From a bacterium (GTDB lineage: Bacteria > Gemmatimonadota > Gemmatimonadetes > Longimicrobiales > RSA9): a stretch of DNA of 48,203 nucleotides. The stretch is from the NCBI GenBank assembly GCA_003242735.1, contig QGVH01000028.1, positions 1 through 48,203 on the forward strand, read 5' to 3'. The notes beneath the pieces are model-generated. The model was not told the DNA's origin. It saw nothing but the letters and a program-made list of their open reading frames with translations, and made no database searches. Positions 26,717 through 35,266 of this stretch are shown here, in pieces. The stretch's first letter is position 1; every line of letters begins with the position of its first letter. A program made the position numbers and the translations under genes.

Positions 26717-26738
26717 CTCAGATCCGCCTCAGATCCGC
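26717..26738. repeat. 11-bp tandem duplication at the thiolase stop codon
   Basis: CTCAGATCCGC occurs twice in succession; the thiolase stop (26729-26731) lies in the second copy. It looks like a short replication-slippage duplication just after the coding end. Confidence 0.7.
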
Positions 26739-27940
26739 TCCACCGAGAGGGCGACGGCATCGCCGCCGCCCAGGCAGAGCGTGGCGAGCCCGGTCTGACC
26801 GCCGCGGTCTCGCAGCGCGTACAGGAGCGTCGTCAGGATCCGGGCGCCCGACGCGCCGATCGGGTGCCCCAGCGCGATGGCGCCCCCGTGCACGTTCACC
26901 CGGTCCCAATCCCAGCCGAGCTCCTTGCCGTCCGCGAGCACCTGGACCGCGAACGCCTCGTTCACCTCGATCAGGTCGTAGTCCCCGATCGTCTTGCCTT
27001 CCTTCTCCATCACGCGCCGTACCGCGCGCACGGGCGCGAAGAACAGCTCCCGCGGCGACACCGCGCCCGTGGCGTACGCGTTGATGCGCGCAAGGATCTC
27101 GAGGCCGTGCGCCTCCGCGTACTCCTGGCTGGTGATCACCAGGGCCGCCGCGCCATCGTTCAGCCCCGGCGCGTTGCCGGCCGTCACCACCGGCGTCTCG
27201 ACCTCCGGCGGCTTGTCCTTGACGAACGCCGGCGGCAGCTTCGACAGCGCCTCCATGGACGTGTCCCGCCGCGGCGGCTCGTCCTCGTCCACCACCGTCG
27301 AGCCCCGCCGGCCCGGCACCTCGACCGGCACGATCTCCGCCTGGAACTTGCCCGCATCCTGCGCGGCGACCGCCTTGCGGTGCGAGGCCAGGGCGAACGC
27401 GTCCGCTTCCTCCCGGCTGATGCCGGCCTTCCACGCGGTGTACTCCGCATGCCCACCCATGTGGCAGTCCACGAAGCTGCACCACAGCCCGTCGTGGATC
27501 AGGCCGTCCACCAGCTCCTGGTTGCCGAACTTCACGCCCTGTCGGTAGCCGCGCAGGTAATACGGCGCGTTGGACATGGACTCCATGCCGCCGGCGAGGA
27601 TCACCCGTGCGTCGCCGGCCTTGATCGCCTGCGCGGCGAGCATCACCGCCTGGAGCCCCGAGCCGCAGACGCGGCTCACCGTCATCGCGCCCACCGACTC
27701 CGGCACCCCGCCGCGCACGGCCGCCTGCCGGGCGGGCGCCTGGCCGAGCCCCGCCGAGATGACGTTGCCCAGGATCACGTCATCGATCTCGCCGGGGTCG
27801 ATCCCGGCCCGCTCGACGGCGGCACGCACCGCCACGGCACCGAGGTCCGTTGCCGACAACGGGCTGAGCGCGCCCATGAACCGGCCGATCGGTGTCCGCG
27901 CAGCGCTCACGATGACCGGAGTGTTCCGCGGATCCGCCAT
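26729..27940 (-). CDS. Acetyl-CoA acetyltransferase (thiolase)
   Basis: The 403-residue enzyme has the nucleophile motif VCGSGLQAV (Cys about residue 91), GGMESMSNAPYYL, NEAFAVQ, the HPIGASGARILTTLL segment and the second active-site Cys in CLGGGDAVAL (usually CxGGGxG). It condenses or cleaves acetoacetyl-CoA and longer 3-ketoacyl-CoA. The ATG has AGGAAAGGAGC upstream. With the hydroxyacyl-CoA dehydrogenase and ACAD-like genes further downstream it forms a short-chain acyl-CoA degradation set, although a terminator-like hairpin separates it from them. Confidence 0.96.
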   Translation of the reverse strand: MADPRNTPVIVSAARTPIGRFMGALSPLSATDLGAVAVRAAVERAGIDPGEIDDVILGNVISAGLGQAPARQAAVRGGVPESVGAMTVSRVCGSGLQAVMLAAQAIKAGDARVILAGGMESMSNAPYYLRGYRQGVKFGNQELVDGLIHDGLWCSFVDCHMGGHAEYTAWKAGISREEADAFALASHRKAVAAQDAGKFQAEIVPVEVPGRRGSTVVDEDEPPRRDTSMEALSKLPPAFVKDKPPEVETPVVTAGNAPGLNDGAAALVITSQEYAEAHGLEILARINAYATGAVSPRELFFAPVRAVRRVMEKEGKTIGDYDLIEVNEAFAVQVLADGKELGWDWDRVNVHGGAIALGHPIGASGARILTTLLYALRDRGGQTGLATLCLGGGDAVALSVERI

Positions 27941-28023
27941 GATCGCTCCTTTCCTGCGCGACGCCGGCCCGGGGCCGGCCCGCAGCGGTAAGATACCCCG
28001 CGTCTCGCAGGGCGGGAAGGGCG

Positions 28024-28043
28024 CCGCGGCCGTTCGGCCGCGG
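28024..28043. terminator. GC-rich hairpin after the flavoprotein gene
   Basis: CCGCGGCCG-TT-CGGCCGCGG is a perfect 9-bp inverted repeat starting six bases after the stop at 28049 on the minus strand. There is no T run, so it may be a rho-assisted stop or merely a GC-rich palindrome. Confidence 0.35.
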
Positions 28044-28048
28044 TCGCG

Positions 28049-29218
28049 CTAGAAAACGAAGCGCAGCACCGCGACCGTGGGCCGCAGCCCCACCCGGTCG
28101 CGGAGCAGCGCGCCGATCGCTCGCCTCCGTAGGCTACCGTAGCTCTGGCGGCCTGCGACCACGTTGGCGAGCACCTGCCGCAGCCGGGGGCTCAACCGGC
28201 AGGCCTCGATCATCGCCCGCGTGAACCCCGCCCGGTAGAACCGGCTCGCGTAGTGGTGCGCGATGCGCAGCTCGCGCAGCACCTCCCCGGCGAGCCGGGC
28301 CGGGTAGCCCGCGAGTGTGCCCTCCTCGAGGAGGACACGGGCAGCCAGCTCGCCGGAGCGCAGCGCGTAGTGGATCCCTTCCCCCGTGATCGGGTCCACC
28401 AGCCCCGCCGCATCGCCGCACAGCGCCCAGCGCGCGCCGCCGAAGAGCCCGGGCCTGCGGTGGTCCCCCCGCCGCAGCAGCGGGATCGGATGGCCGTACG
28501 CCGGATGGTCGGCGCTCACGCCCGCTGCTGCGAGATGCTCCAGCAGAGCCGCCTCGAGCTCTCCCCGCGCCGCGCCGTGCTCCAGGTGACACACGCCGAT
28601 CGAGGCCGTCTGGCCCCGTGGAAACTCCCAGACGTAGCCGGGGAACCCGTCGCGGAAGCGCACCACCAGCTCGGGTGCCGCGTCGCGCGGGATCGGCACG
28701 AACCGCCCACGCGTCGGCGTCTGCACGGGCTGCAGACCGGGCGACAGCAAGCGCCGCATCCGCGAGGATGCGCCGTCCGCGCCGATGACATAGCCGACGT
28801 CGTAGCTGCCGCCTTCGTCGTCCACGAGCCGGAACCCCGCCGCTGTCGGGCTCGCCTCGCGGATGCGCCGCGGCACGTGCCGCGCGCCCGCCGCCACCGC
28901 ACGCTCGAGCTGGAAGCGGGAGAGGATGCGGCGGTCCACCAGCAGCAACGGCGCCGCGGCCTCCACGGCCAGCTCCCCCGCGCCCGGCGCCAGCAGCCGC
29001 ACCCGTTCCACCCACCGCCCCTGCGGACCGAGTTCGCGCAGCTCAGGGAAGTGGTCCAGCGCGTGGATCGGGATCCCGCCGCCGCACGCTTTCTCCCACG
29101 GCGCCCGTGGGTCGAACAGCAACACCTCCATACCGCCCGCGGCGAGGAGCTCGGCCGCCCGCGCGCCCGCCGGGCCGGCACCCACCACCGCGACCAGTGC
29201 CCTCCGCCCCCCGCGCAT
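28049..29218 (-). CDS. FAD-dependent oxidoreductase, geranylgeranyl reductase family
   Basis: The 389-residue protein opens with the FAD-binding VVGAGPAGARAAELLAAGG (about residues 10-28), has PWEKACGGGIP as in geranylgeranyl reductases (C-x-G-G region), GADGASSRMRRL, and WALCGDAAGLVDPITGEGIHYALRSGELAA for the second FAD motif. Related enzymes saturate isoprenoid chains of quinones or lipids, or hydroxylate quinones. It follows the MBL-fold gene by 12 bases and ends the rex-arcA-exonuclease-MBL run. Substrate unknown. Confidence 0.87.
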   Translation of the reverse strand: MRGGRRALVAVVGAGPAGARAAELLAAGGMEVLLFDPRAPWEKACGGGIPIHALDHFPELRELGPQGRWVERVRLLAPGAGELAVEAAAPLLLVDRRILSRFQLERAVAAGARHVPRRIREASPTAAGFRLVDDEGGSYDVGYVIGADGASSRMRRLLSPGLQPVQTPTRGRFVPIPRDAAPELVVRFRDGFPGYVWEFPRGQTASIGVCHLEHGAARGELEAALLEHLAAAGVSADHPAYGHPIPLLRRGDHRRPGLFGGARWALCGDAAGLVDPITGEGIHYALRSGELAARVLLEEGTLAGYPARLAGEVLRELRIAHHYASRFYRAGFTRAMIEACRLSPRLRQVLANVVAGRQSYGSLRRRAIGALLRDRVGLRPTVAVLRFVF

Positions 29219-29230
29219 CGCGTCTCCCCG

Positions 29231-30139
29231 CTAGGACTCAGGCAACAGCGTGGGGCGTTCCTCCGCCGGGTCGAGCCTGCCCCACGGCACCACCGGGTCG
29301 TGCTCGAAGATCAGCAGCCAGCCCTCTTCCCGCGCCCGCTTCAGCACCCACCGCTTGGTCTCCAGCGTCACCAGCGGCTCCACGTCGTAGCCCATGATCC
29401 ACGGTAGCGGCAGGTGCGCCGACGTCGGCACCAGGTCCGCCAGGAAACACGCCGTCTCGCCTTCCGACTGAACGAGCACGCACTGGTGATGCGGCGTGTG
29501 GCCGGGCGTCGGCACCAGCCGCACCCCCGGAACCACCTCGTGCTCGCCGCTCACGAACTCGAAACGCCCGGCGGCGTGCACGGGGTCGAAGTTGTGCGGC
29601 AGGTAACTCGCACGCACCCGCTCGTTGCCCGAATGCGCCCACTCCCACTCGCCGGCCTGCACCACGTAACGCGCCCGCGGGAACGAGAGCCGGATCGCGC
29701 CCTCCGCGTCCCGGTACGTGTTGCCGCCCGCGTGATCGAAGTGCAGATGCGTGTTGATGACGATGTCCACGTCCTCCGGCGTGAACCCCGCATCCCGCAG
29801 CGCGTCCTCCAGGCGCGTCGGCGAGCCGGCGTTGTCCACGCCGTAGATGTCCCGGAACTTGGCGTCTTCCTTGTTGCCCACGCCGTTGTCCACCAGCACC
29901 AGCGCGTCCGGCGTCTCGATGAGCAGGCAGCGCAAGGCGAGCGGGATGCGGTTCCGCCCATCTGCCGGGATCCGCTTCTGCCACAACGGCTTCGGGACCA
30001 CGCCGAACATCGCCCCGCCGTCCAGCCGCTGCAGCCCGGCTTCCAGCGCGTGCAGGCGGCACTTCCCCAGCGTCCGCGTCCGCCGCAGCGGAAGGTCGGA
30101 CGCGACCTCCGGAAACTGCACCGCTTCACCCTCCTTCAT
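29231..30139 (-). CDS. Metallo-beta-lactamase-fold hydrolase
   Basis: The frame is open beyond, but the ATG at 30139 (GGAG upstream) gives 302 residues; a GTG shortly inside, preceded by AAGGAGGG, is an equally good start. The zinc motif THLHFDHAGG, then PGHTPHHQCV, CFLADLVPTSAH and FEHDPVVPWG are typical of the MBL superfamily (lactonase/hydrolase branch). No signal peptide; cytosolic. The substrate cannot be deduced. It is 37 bases downstream of the exonuclease stop. Confidence 0.88.
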   Translation of the reverse strand: MKEGEAVQFPEVASDLPLRRTRTLGKCRLHALEAGLQRLDGGAMFGVVPKPLWQKRIPADGRNRIPLALRCLLIETPDALVLVDNGVGNKEDAKFRDIYGVDNAGSPTRLEDALRDAGFTPEDVDIVINTHLHFDHAGGNTYRDAEGAIRLSFPRARYVVQAGEWEWAHSGNERVRASYLPHNFDPVHAAGRFEFVSGEHEVVPGVRLVPTPGHTPHHQCVLVQSEGETACFLADLVPTSAHLPLPWIMGYDVEPLVTLETKRWVLKRAREEGWLLIFEHDPVVPWGRLDPAEERPTLLPES

Positions 30140-30176
30140 CGCTCCACCGTCGCCCTTGCCCACGCCCTGGCCCTTC

Positions 30177-30971
30177 TCACGCCGAGTCCATCGACCGCGG
30201 CAGCGACGAGCGCCGACGCCGACGCGGCGCGCGCCGCTCCAGCAGCGCCTCGAGCGCCGCCCACCCCCGGATCTCCTGCTCCTCGAGCCGCTCCAGCAGC
30301 CGGAGCAGCAGCTCCACCGTCGCGCGCGCGTCGCCGTACGCCCGGTGCCGCGCCTCGTTCTCCACACCGAAATACTCGGTCAGCGCGTCCAGCGAACGGC
30401 GCCGCACCTCGGGCACGAGATGGCGCGCCAGCCGGACGGTACACAGAACCCTGGCCTCCGGCGCGCGGCCCGTCGCCCGTTCCAGCTCCCGGCACAGGAA
30501 CGCCCAGTCGAACGCCGCGTTGTGTGCCACGAAGACCCGCCCCGCCAGCAGCCGGTGCACATCCTCGGCGATCTCCCGGAACGGCGGCGCGCCCGCCACC
30601 ATCTCCTGGGTGATGCGCGTCAGCGCGGTGATGTACGGCGGGATCGGCCGCTCCGGATTCACCAGCGTCTCGAACGACTCGATCACCCGTCCCGTGCCGT
30701 CCACGCACCACGCTGCGATTTCCGTGATCCGGTGCCCCCGGTACACGGACCCGCCCGTCGTCTCCACGTCCACGACGACGTACTCGAGCGACCGCAGCGG
30801 CACGTCGTCCACCGGTCCGTGCCCGTTGCCGTTCGCCGAGGCCGCACCGTCTGTCTCGCGCGGGTCCGCGAGCGGCTGGTCGGGTGCCCCGCCCCCTGAC
30901 AACCGCAGGTCGAGCTGCTCGCCGAACCGAAGCCGGTGGGCGCCGTCCGCGCGCCGCGGGTCCCGCCTCAC
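30177..30971 (-). CDS. DnaQ-like 3'-5' exonuclease (DEDDh)
   Basis: A GTG at 30971 overlaps the arginine deiminase stop (GTGA), as with other genes here, and gives 264 residues; an earlier ATG at 31007 would overlap 40 bases and is disfavoured. After a low-complexity N-terminus (about 65 residues) the exonuclease domain shows DVETTG (D and E), HNAAFDWAF (second Asp) and H-x4-D in HRAYGDA. This matches DNA polymerase III epsilon-type/RNase T-type exonucleases, and could be a stand-alone proofreader or a nucleic-acid processing enzyme. The C-terminus is a basic tail (RRAPRRRRRSS). Confidence 0.88.
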   Translation of the reverse strand: MRRDPRRADGAHRLRFGEQLDLRLSGGGAPDQPLADPRETDGAASANGNGHGPVDDVPLRSLEYVVVDVETTGGSVYRGHRITEIAAWCVDGTGRVIESFETLVNPERPIPPYITALTRITQEMVAGAPPFREIAEDVHRLLAGRVFVAHNAAFDWAFLCRELERATGRAPEARVLCTVRLARHLVPEVRRRSLDALTEYFGVENEARHRAYGDARATVELLLRLLERLEEQEIRGWAALEALLERRAPRRRRRSSLPRSMDSA

Positions 30972-32221
30972 CAGATGTCCTCGCGACGGACCGGCAACGT
31001 CATGCAACGCGCCCCACCGCCCCCACGCACCAGCTCGCTCCCCTCGAAGGTGATGACCGCCTTCTCATCGTCTTCGATGTCCGCCTCGCCCGTGAGGAAA
31101 TCCAGCCCGGAGACGACGCGGTATCCGGCCTCACGCTCCATCTCCGCGTACGTCATCTCGTTCCGCGAGTAACCGAGCACCACCCCCGGACGGACCGCCA
31201 CGAAGTTGCAGCCGCTGGACCACTGCTCGCGCTCCTGGAACACCCGCTTCGTGCCGCCGCAGAAGATCGGCTCCAGCGGCAACCCCACCTCCCGCAGCGC
31301 GGCGAACAGGTTCGGCATCTCCCGCATGCCCTTCCGCCCCGCGTGGTAATGGAGCACGCTGCAGCGCGTCGGCCCGACGAACGCCGGCGGAAAGATCACG
31401 CAGTGGTCCCGATCCACCATCGTGAAGATCATGTCCAGGTGGATCATCGCCCGGTCGTTGGGGAGCACCACCAGCAGAATGTCCTTGATCCCCACCTGCT
31501 TGACCAGTCGGTCCGCGATCGTGTCGAACGCCCCCGGGCTCGACCGCTCCGACAGCCCCATCATCACCAGGTCCGGGCGCAGGACGTGCAGGTCCCCTCC
31601 CTCCAGCGTGTACCCCGCCCGCCGCTCCTCGCTGCCGTCGTAGATCAGCGTCTTGCGCTGGAGCTTGGGGTGATACGTGAAGAGAGCCTTCATCAGGATC
31701 TCTTCCGTCCAGCGCACCGTGTAGCGCATCGAGCCGATGACCACCCCGTCGCCCACCACCATCGCCGCATCACGCGTGAAGAAGAGGTTCGGCAACGGCG
31801 GGAGCTCGTAGGTGGCCACGTTCAGGATCTTCTGCAGCGGCCCCTCCTCCACCTCACGTCCCTCGATGAACAACGCCACCAGCTCCGACGCCGGCAGCTT
31901 CTCCAGCTCCCGCGCGAGCGGCTCCGACTGCGCGACGTCCATCACCCGCCCGATCAGGAACTTCCTCACCTCCGGCTCGTCCACGATCTCCTCGAGCAGG
32001 TCCCGCACCTCGTACACCTCGCAGAACCGCGAGAGGATCGCCTTGAACCGGTGGTGCTCCCGCCGCGCCTGCTCCAGGTCGATGATGTCGTCGTACAGGA
32101 AGTCTTCCCGCGTGGCCGGCGTCACCGCCAGCACTTCAGGACCCGGCGTGTGACAGATCACCGCCCGTAACGGGCCGATCTCCGACGTGACGTGTACGCG
32201 TGAACCGTCCATACGCCTCAT
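30968..32221 (-). CDS. arcA: Arginine deiminase
   Basis: The ATG at 32221 overlaps the rex stop (ATGA) and gives 417 residues; an ATG at 32212 is also possible. All key motifs are seen: HVTSEIGPLRAVICHTPG at the start, FTRDAA, EGGDLHVL, IHLDMIFTMVD, and the nucleophile near the end in GGARCMTLPV. It converts arginine to citrulline and ammonia. The ornithine carbamoyltransferase and carbamate kinase that complete the ATP-yielding pathway are not next to it. Coupling to the NADH-sensing repressor Rex suggests expression under low oxygen or high NADH. Confidence 0.94.
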   Translation of the reverse strand: MRRMDGSRVHVTSEIGPLRAVICHTPGPEVLAVTPATREDFLYDDIIDLEQARREHHRFKAILSRFCEVYEVRDLLEEIVDEPEVRKFLIGRVMDVAQSEPLARELEKLPASELVALFIEGREVEEGPLQKILNVATYELPPLPNLFFTRDAAMVVGDGVVIGSMRYTVRWTEEILMKALFTYHPKLQRKTLIYDGSEERRAGYTLEGGDLHVLRPDLVMMGLSERSSPGAFDTIADRLVKQVGIKDILLVVLPNDRAMIHLDMIFTMVDRDHCVIFPPAFVGPTRCSVLHYHAGRKGMREMPNLFAALREVGLPLEPIFCGGTKRVFQEREQWSSGCNFVAVRPGVVLGYSRNEMTYAEMEREAGYRVVSGLDFLTGEADIEDDEKAVITFEGSELVRGGGGARCMTLPVRREDIW

Positions 32222-32883
32222 CTCCGATCCGTACGCGTGCCCCGCCACCGCGCGCCACCCCGCTCCCCGTTCGACAACGCGTACGACAAGCCCTCCAGTT
32301 CCACCGTCATGTTCACGCTCTTCAACGCGACATCCGGCGGGACGTCCAGCTTCGTCGGCGCGAAGTTCAGGATCCCGCGAACCCCCGCCGCCACCACCCG
32401 ATCCACCACACCTTGCGCCGCCTCCGCCGGAACCGCAACGATGACGATCTCGATCCCCTCCGCCCGCAACACCTCCTCCATGCTCTCCGCCGGGAGCACC
32501 CGGAGCCCGTCCCAGCGCTGCCCCACCTTCCGCTCGTCCGCGTCGAACACCGCGACGATGTGGAAACCCTGCCGCCGGAAATCCTGATACCCGAACAACG
32601 CCGCTCCGATCTTCCCCGCCCCCACCAGCGCCACCCGCCACTGCCGCCCGAGCCCCAGGATCGCGCGCAACCGCTCCACGAGATCCGGCACCGAATACCC
32701 CAGACCTCGCTTGCCGAACGTCCCGAAGAACGACAGGTCCTTCCTCACCTGCGCCGCCGTCGTGCCCGCCCGCCGCGCCAACTCCTCGCTCGAAACGGTG
32801 CCCAGCCCCTGCTCGTTCAACTCGCTGAGGATCCGGAGGTACAGCGACAGGCGGGTGACGGTGGAGTCCGATACCTTCCTCAT
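32218..32883 (-). CDS. rex: Redox-sensing transcriptional repressor Rex
   Basis: The 221-residue protein shows the N-terminal winged-helix (VTRLSLYLRIL, VSSEELARRAGTTAAQVRKDLSFFG, GKRGLGYSV) and a Rossmann domain with VALVGAGKIGAALF and ILNFAPTKLDVP. Rex dimers bind DNA when NAD+ is high and leave it when NADH binds, derepressing fermentation and respiration genes. A perfect Rex operator lies 31 bases upstream of the ATG, so the gene is autoregulated along with arcA and the following genes. Confidence 0.96.
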   Translation of the reverse strand: MRKVSDSTVTRLSLYLRILSELNEQGLGTVSSEELARRAGTTAAQVRKDLSFFGTFGKRGLGYSVPDLVERLRAILGLGRQWRVALVGAGKIGAALFGYQDFRRQGFHIVAVFDADERKVGQRWDGLRVLPAESMEEVLRAEGIEIVIVAVPAEAAQGVVDRVVAAGVRGILNFAPTKLDVPPDVALKSVNMTVELEGLSYALSNGERGGARWRGTRTDRR

Positions 32884-32913
32884 CGCGCCGCGACTCCCAG
32901 CTCACCGGCGGGT

Positions 32914-32931
32914 TTGTGAATGCTTTCACAA
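32914..32931. promoter_or_regulatory. Perfect Rex operator
   Basis: TTGTGAA-TGCT-TTCACAA matches the classical Rex operator TTGTGAA-N4-TTCACAA with exact dyad symmetry, and it extends by one further matched base each side. It lies immediately downstream of a -10 element, covering the expected start of transcription of rex. Confidence 0.92.
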
Positions 32932-32933
32932 AT

Positions 32934-32962
32934 AAGCTACCCCCGCCACTCCGACGCGTCAA
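32934..32962 (-). promoter_or_regulatory. Candidate sigma-70 promoter of rex-arcA
   Basis: On the minus strand TTGACG (rc of 32957-32962) and TAGCTT (rc of 32934-32939) are spaced by 17 bases. The -35 matches five of six bases, the -10 three of six. Its position directly before the Rex operator fits repression by occlusion of the start site. Confidence 0.6.
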
Positions 32963-33031
32963 TGCCAACCCACACGGCGACAAATAGATCCGCCACCAGC
33001 AGGACGGCACGTCCGACGCGCGGCCGGTGCC

Positions 33032-34411
33032 TCAGCGCCCGATGACCGACGATGTCGACGACGACAAAGCGGCATCCGCCGCGGCCGCCGCCCGCCGGCC
33101 CTCGGCCTCGTCCACGCGGCTCAACACGACCATGCCGCTCACGAAGAACGCCATGAGGGCGAGGATCCCGAACCGGCTGGAGCCGGTGAGCATGCCCACC
33201 AACCCGAAAACGGCGGGCCCCACGATGCCGGCGAAACGCTCGGACACGCTGAAGAATCCGAAGAACTCCGAGGACTTCGCCCGGGGGATCATGGTGGCGT
33301 AGAAGGAGCGGCTGAGCGCCTGCGCCCCGCCCTGGACCAGGCCGACCACGAACGCGAGCGCCCAGAAGTGCCACGCCTCGCGGACGAAGTAGCCGAAGAC
33401 GGCGATGAGCGTGTAGACCCCGAGGGCGAGATCGATGCCGCGCCGCGTCCCGATGCGGCTGGCGAGAGCGCCGAACAGGAAGCTGCAGGGGATGCCGATG
33501 AACTGGACCAGGAGCAGCGCGCCGATGAGGGTCCCCTGGCCGAGGCCCAGCTCGGTCCCGTAGATCACGGCGAGTCGCTGGATGGTGTGGATCCCGTCGA
33601 TGTAGAGCCAGAACGCGAGCAGGAACCGGAACGTCTCTCGATACTGGCGGATCTCGCGGAACGTCGTGCGCAGTCGGCCGAACGCTGCGGCGAAGGGGTT
33701 GCCGTGGAGCGCTTCCCCGGCGTCCACCCGTCGGGGCGGCTCGGGCACGTTCCGCAAGACCGGGACGGAAAAGACCAGCCACCAGGCCGCGACGGTGAGG
33801 AAGGACACGCGACTCGCGACGGCCGCATCCGCGAGCCCGAACACGGCGGGCTGCGCGATCATGAGCGCATTGATCGCCAGCAGCACGCCGCCGCCGAGGT
33901 AACCCAGCGCGTAGCCTGCGGTGGAGACGCGATCGATCTCGTCCGGGCGCGCGATGTGGGGCAGCAGCGAATCCGCGAAGACCAGGGAGCCGGTGAAGCC
34001 GATGCTGCCGACGACGTAGAGCGCCGAAGCGAGCAGCCAGTCGCCGCGCTGCACGAAGTAGAGGCCGGCGGATGCGATGACGCCCACCAGCATGAACGCG
34101 GCGAGGAACCGTTTCTTGGCGCCGAGGTAGTCGCCCATCGCGCCCAGCACCGGGGAGGCGAAGGCGATGATCGCGAGCGCGATCGAGTTCGTGTAGCCCC
34201 AGTACGCGGTCGCCTGGACGGGGCTGAGGTCGCCGGCGGCGACCCGGCTGTAGTAGATGGGCAGGACCGCCGCGCCGATGGTCGTGATGAACGCGGAGTT
34301 CGCCCAGTCGTACATCGCCCAGCTCCGCAGCTCCCTGCGCTGGAGGCCGAGAGCGGCGAGCAGGCGGGCAGTGCGGCCCTGCGGCGCTGCGGCCACGGTC
34401 TGCATCCCCAT
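33032..34411 (-). CDS. MFS transporter, UMF1/Atg22-like family
   Basis: The 459-residue protein has about twelve membrane helices. The start [71 protein letters not shown] and [36 protein letters not shown] are characteristic of the UMF1 family related to yeast vacuolar Atg22 effluxers of amino acids. Substrate unknown. Its ATG overlaps the rsmA stop by one base (TAATG). Confidence 0.92.
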   Translation of the reverse strand: MGMQTVAAAPQGRTARLLAALGLQRRELRSWAMYDWANSAFITTIGAAVLPIYYSRVAAGDLSPVQATAYWGYTNSIALAIIAFASPVLGAMGDYLGAKKRFLAAFMLVGVIASAGLYFVQRGDWLLASALYVVGSIGFTGSLVFADSLLPHIARPDEIDRVSTAGYALGYLGGGVLLAINALMIAQPAVFGLADAAVASRVSFLTVAAWWLVFSVPVLRNVPEPPRRVDAGEALHGNPFAAAFGRLRTTFREIRQYRETFRFLLAFWLYIDGIHTIQRLAVIYGTELGLGQGTLIGALLLVQFIGIPCSFLFGALASRIGTRRGIDLALGVYTLIAVFGYFVREAWHFWALAFVVGLVQGGAQALSRSFYATMIPRAKSSEFFGFFSVSERFAGIVGPAVFGLVGMLTGSSRFGILALMAFFVSGMVVLSRVDEAEGRRAAAAADAALSSSTSSVIGR

Positions 34412-35259
34412 TACACGTCCGTTTCCGGCTCCCGGCCCGCGCCCGCTGAGCGCGGATAGCCTCGCTTCCTCAGGGCGCGGGAGAGGGCGATGAACTCATC
34501 CGGGGTGAGCGTCTCCGGCCTCCGGTCCATCTCGATGCCCGTCTCGCCCGTCACTCCCTCGAGGTCGTGGGGATCCACCCGATACTCCTCCGCGGAGCGG
34601 AGGATCTTCTGGAGCTGCTTGCGCCGCCAGCCGAACGCGACGCGCGTCAACGTCCGCAGGTCTGCTTGCTCCTCGGGCGAGAGCCGCGGCGGCCGGTGCG
34701 GCGTGATGAGGATCACCGTGGAATCCACGTCCGGAACGGGTCGGAACGCGCCCCGGCCCACGTGGAAGAGCCGCTTCACATCCGCGACCGTACGCACGCC
34801 GACGCTGAGTGCGCCGTAGGCCTTCTCGCCTGGTGCGGCGAGGATCCGGTCCGCGACCTCGCGCTGCACCATGATGACGATGCGTTCTGCGCCCAGTCCG
34901 GACTCGAGCAGGTGGAAGATCAGCGGCGAGGTGATGTTGTACGGAATGTTGCCGACGACCTTGACGCGCGCGGGATCGTGGACGAGCGTGCGCAGGTCGG
35001 TCTCCAATGCGTCGCCGTGCACGATGGTCACGCCCGTCCCATCGGCGAACTCGGCCTGGAGACGCGCGGCGAGTTCATCGTCTTTCTCGATGGCGATGAC
35101 GCGCCCGGCCTGCTCGGCGAGGTGCCGGGTCAGCGCCCCGGTGCCGGGGCCGATCTCGAGCACCTCGTCCTCGGGTGTGAGATCCAGCGCCGCCACGATC
35201 TTGCGCTGGATGTTGGGGTCGACCAGGAAGTTCTGGCCCAGGGAGCGTTTGGCCCGCAC
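34411..35259 (-). CDS. rsmA: 16S rRNA dimethyladenosine transferase
   Basis: The 282-residue enzyme begins [21 protein letters not shown] and contains [12 protein letters not shown] for SAM binding, [19 protein letters not shown] (catalytic NIPY) and [20 protein letters not shown] in the C-terminal part. RsmA/KsgA dimethylates A1518 and A1519 in the decoding region of 16S rRNA during small subunit assembly. It begins seven bases after the RsbU-like stop and is coupled to the MFS transporter. Confidence 0.96.
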   Translation of the reverse strand: MRAKRSLGQNFLVDPNIQRKIVAALDLTPEDEVLEIGPGTGALTRHLAEQAGRVIAIEKDDELAARLQAEFADGTGVTIVHGDALETDLRTLVHDPARVKVVGNIPYNITSPLIFHLLESGLGAERIVIMVQREVADRILAAPGEKAYGALSVGVRTVADVKRLFHVGRGAFRPVPDVDSTVILITPHRPPRLSPEEQADLRTLTRVAFGWRRKQLQKILRSAEEYRVDPHDLEGVTGETGIEMDRRPETLTPDEFIALSRALRKRGYPRSAGAGREPETDV

Positions 35260-35266
35260 GGTCGTA

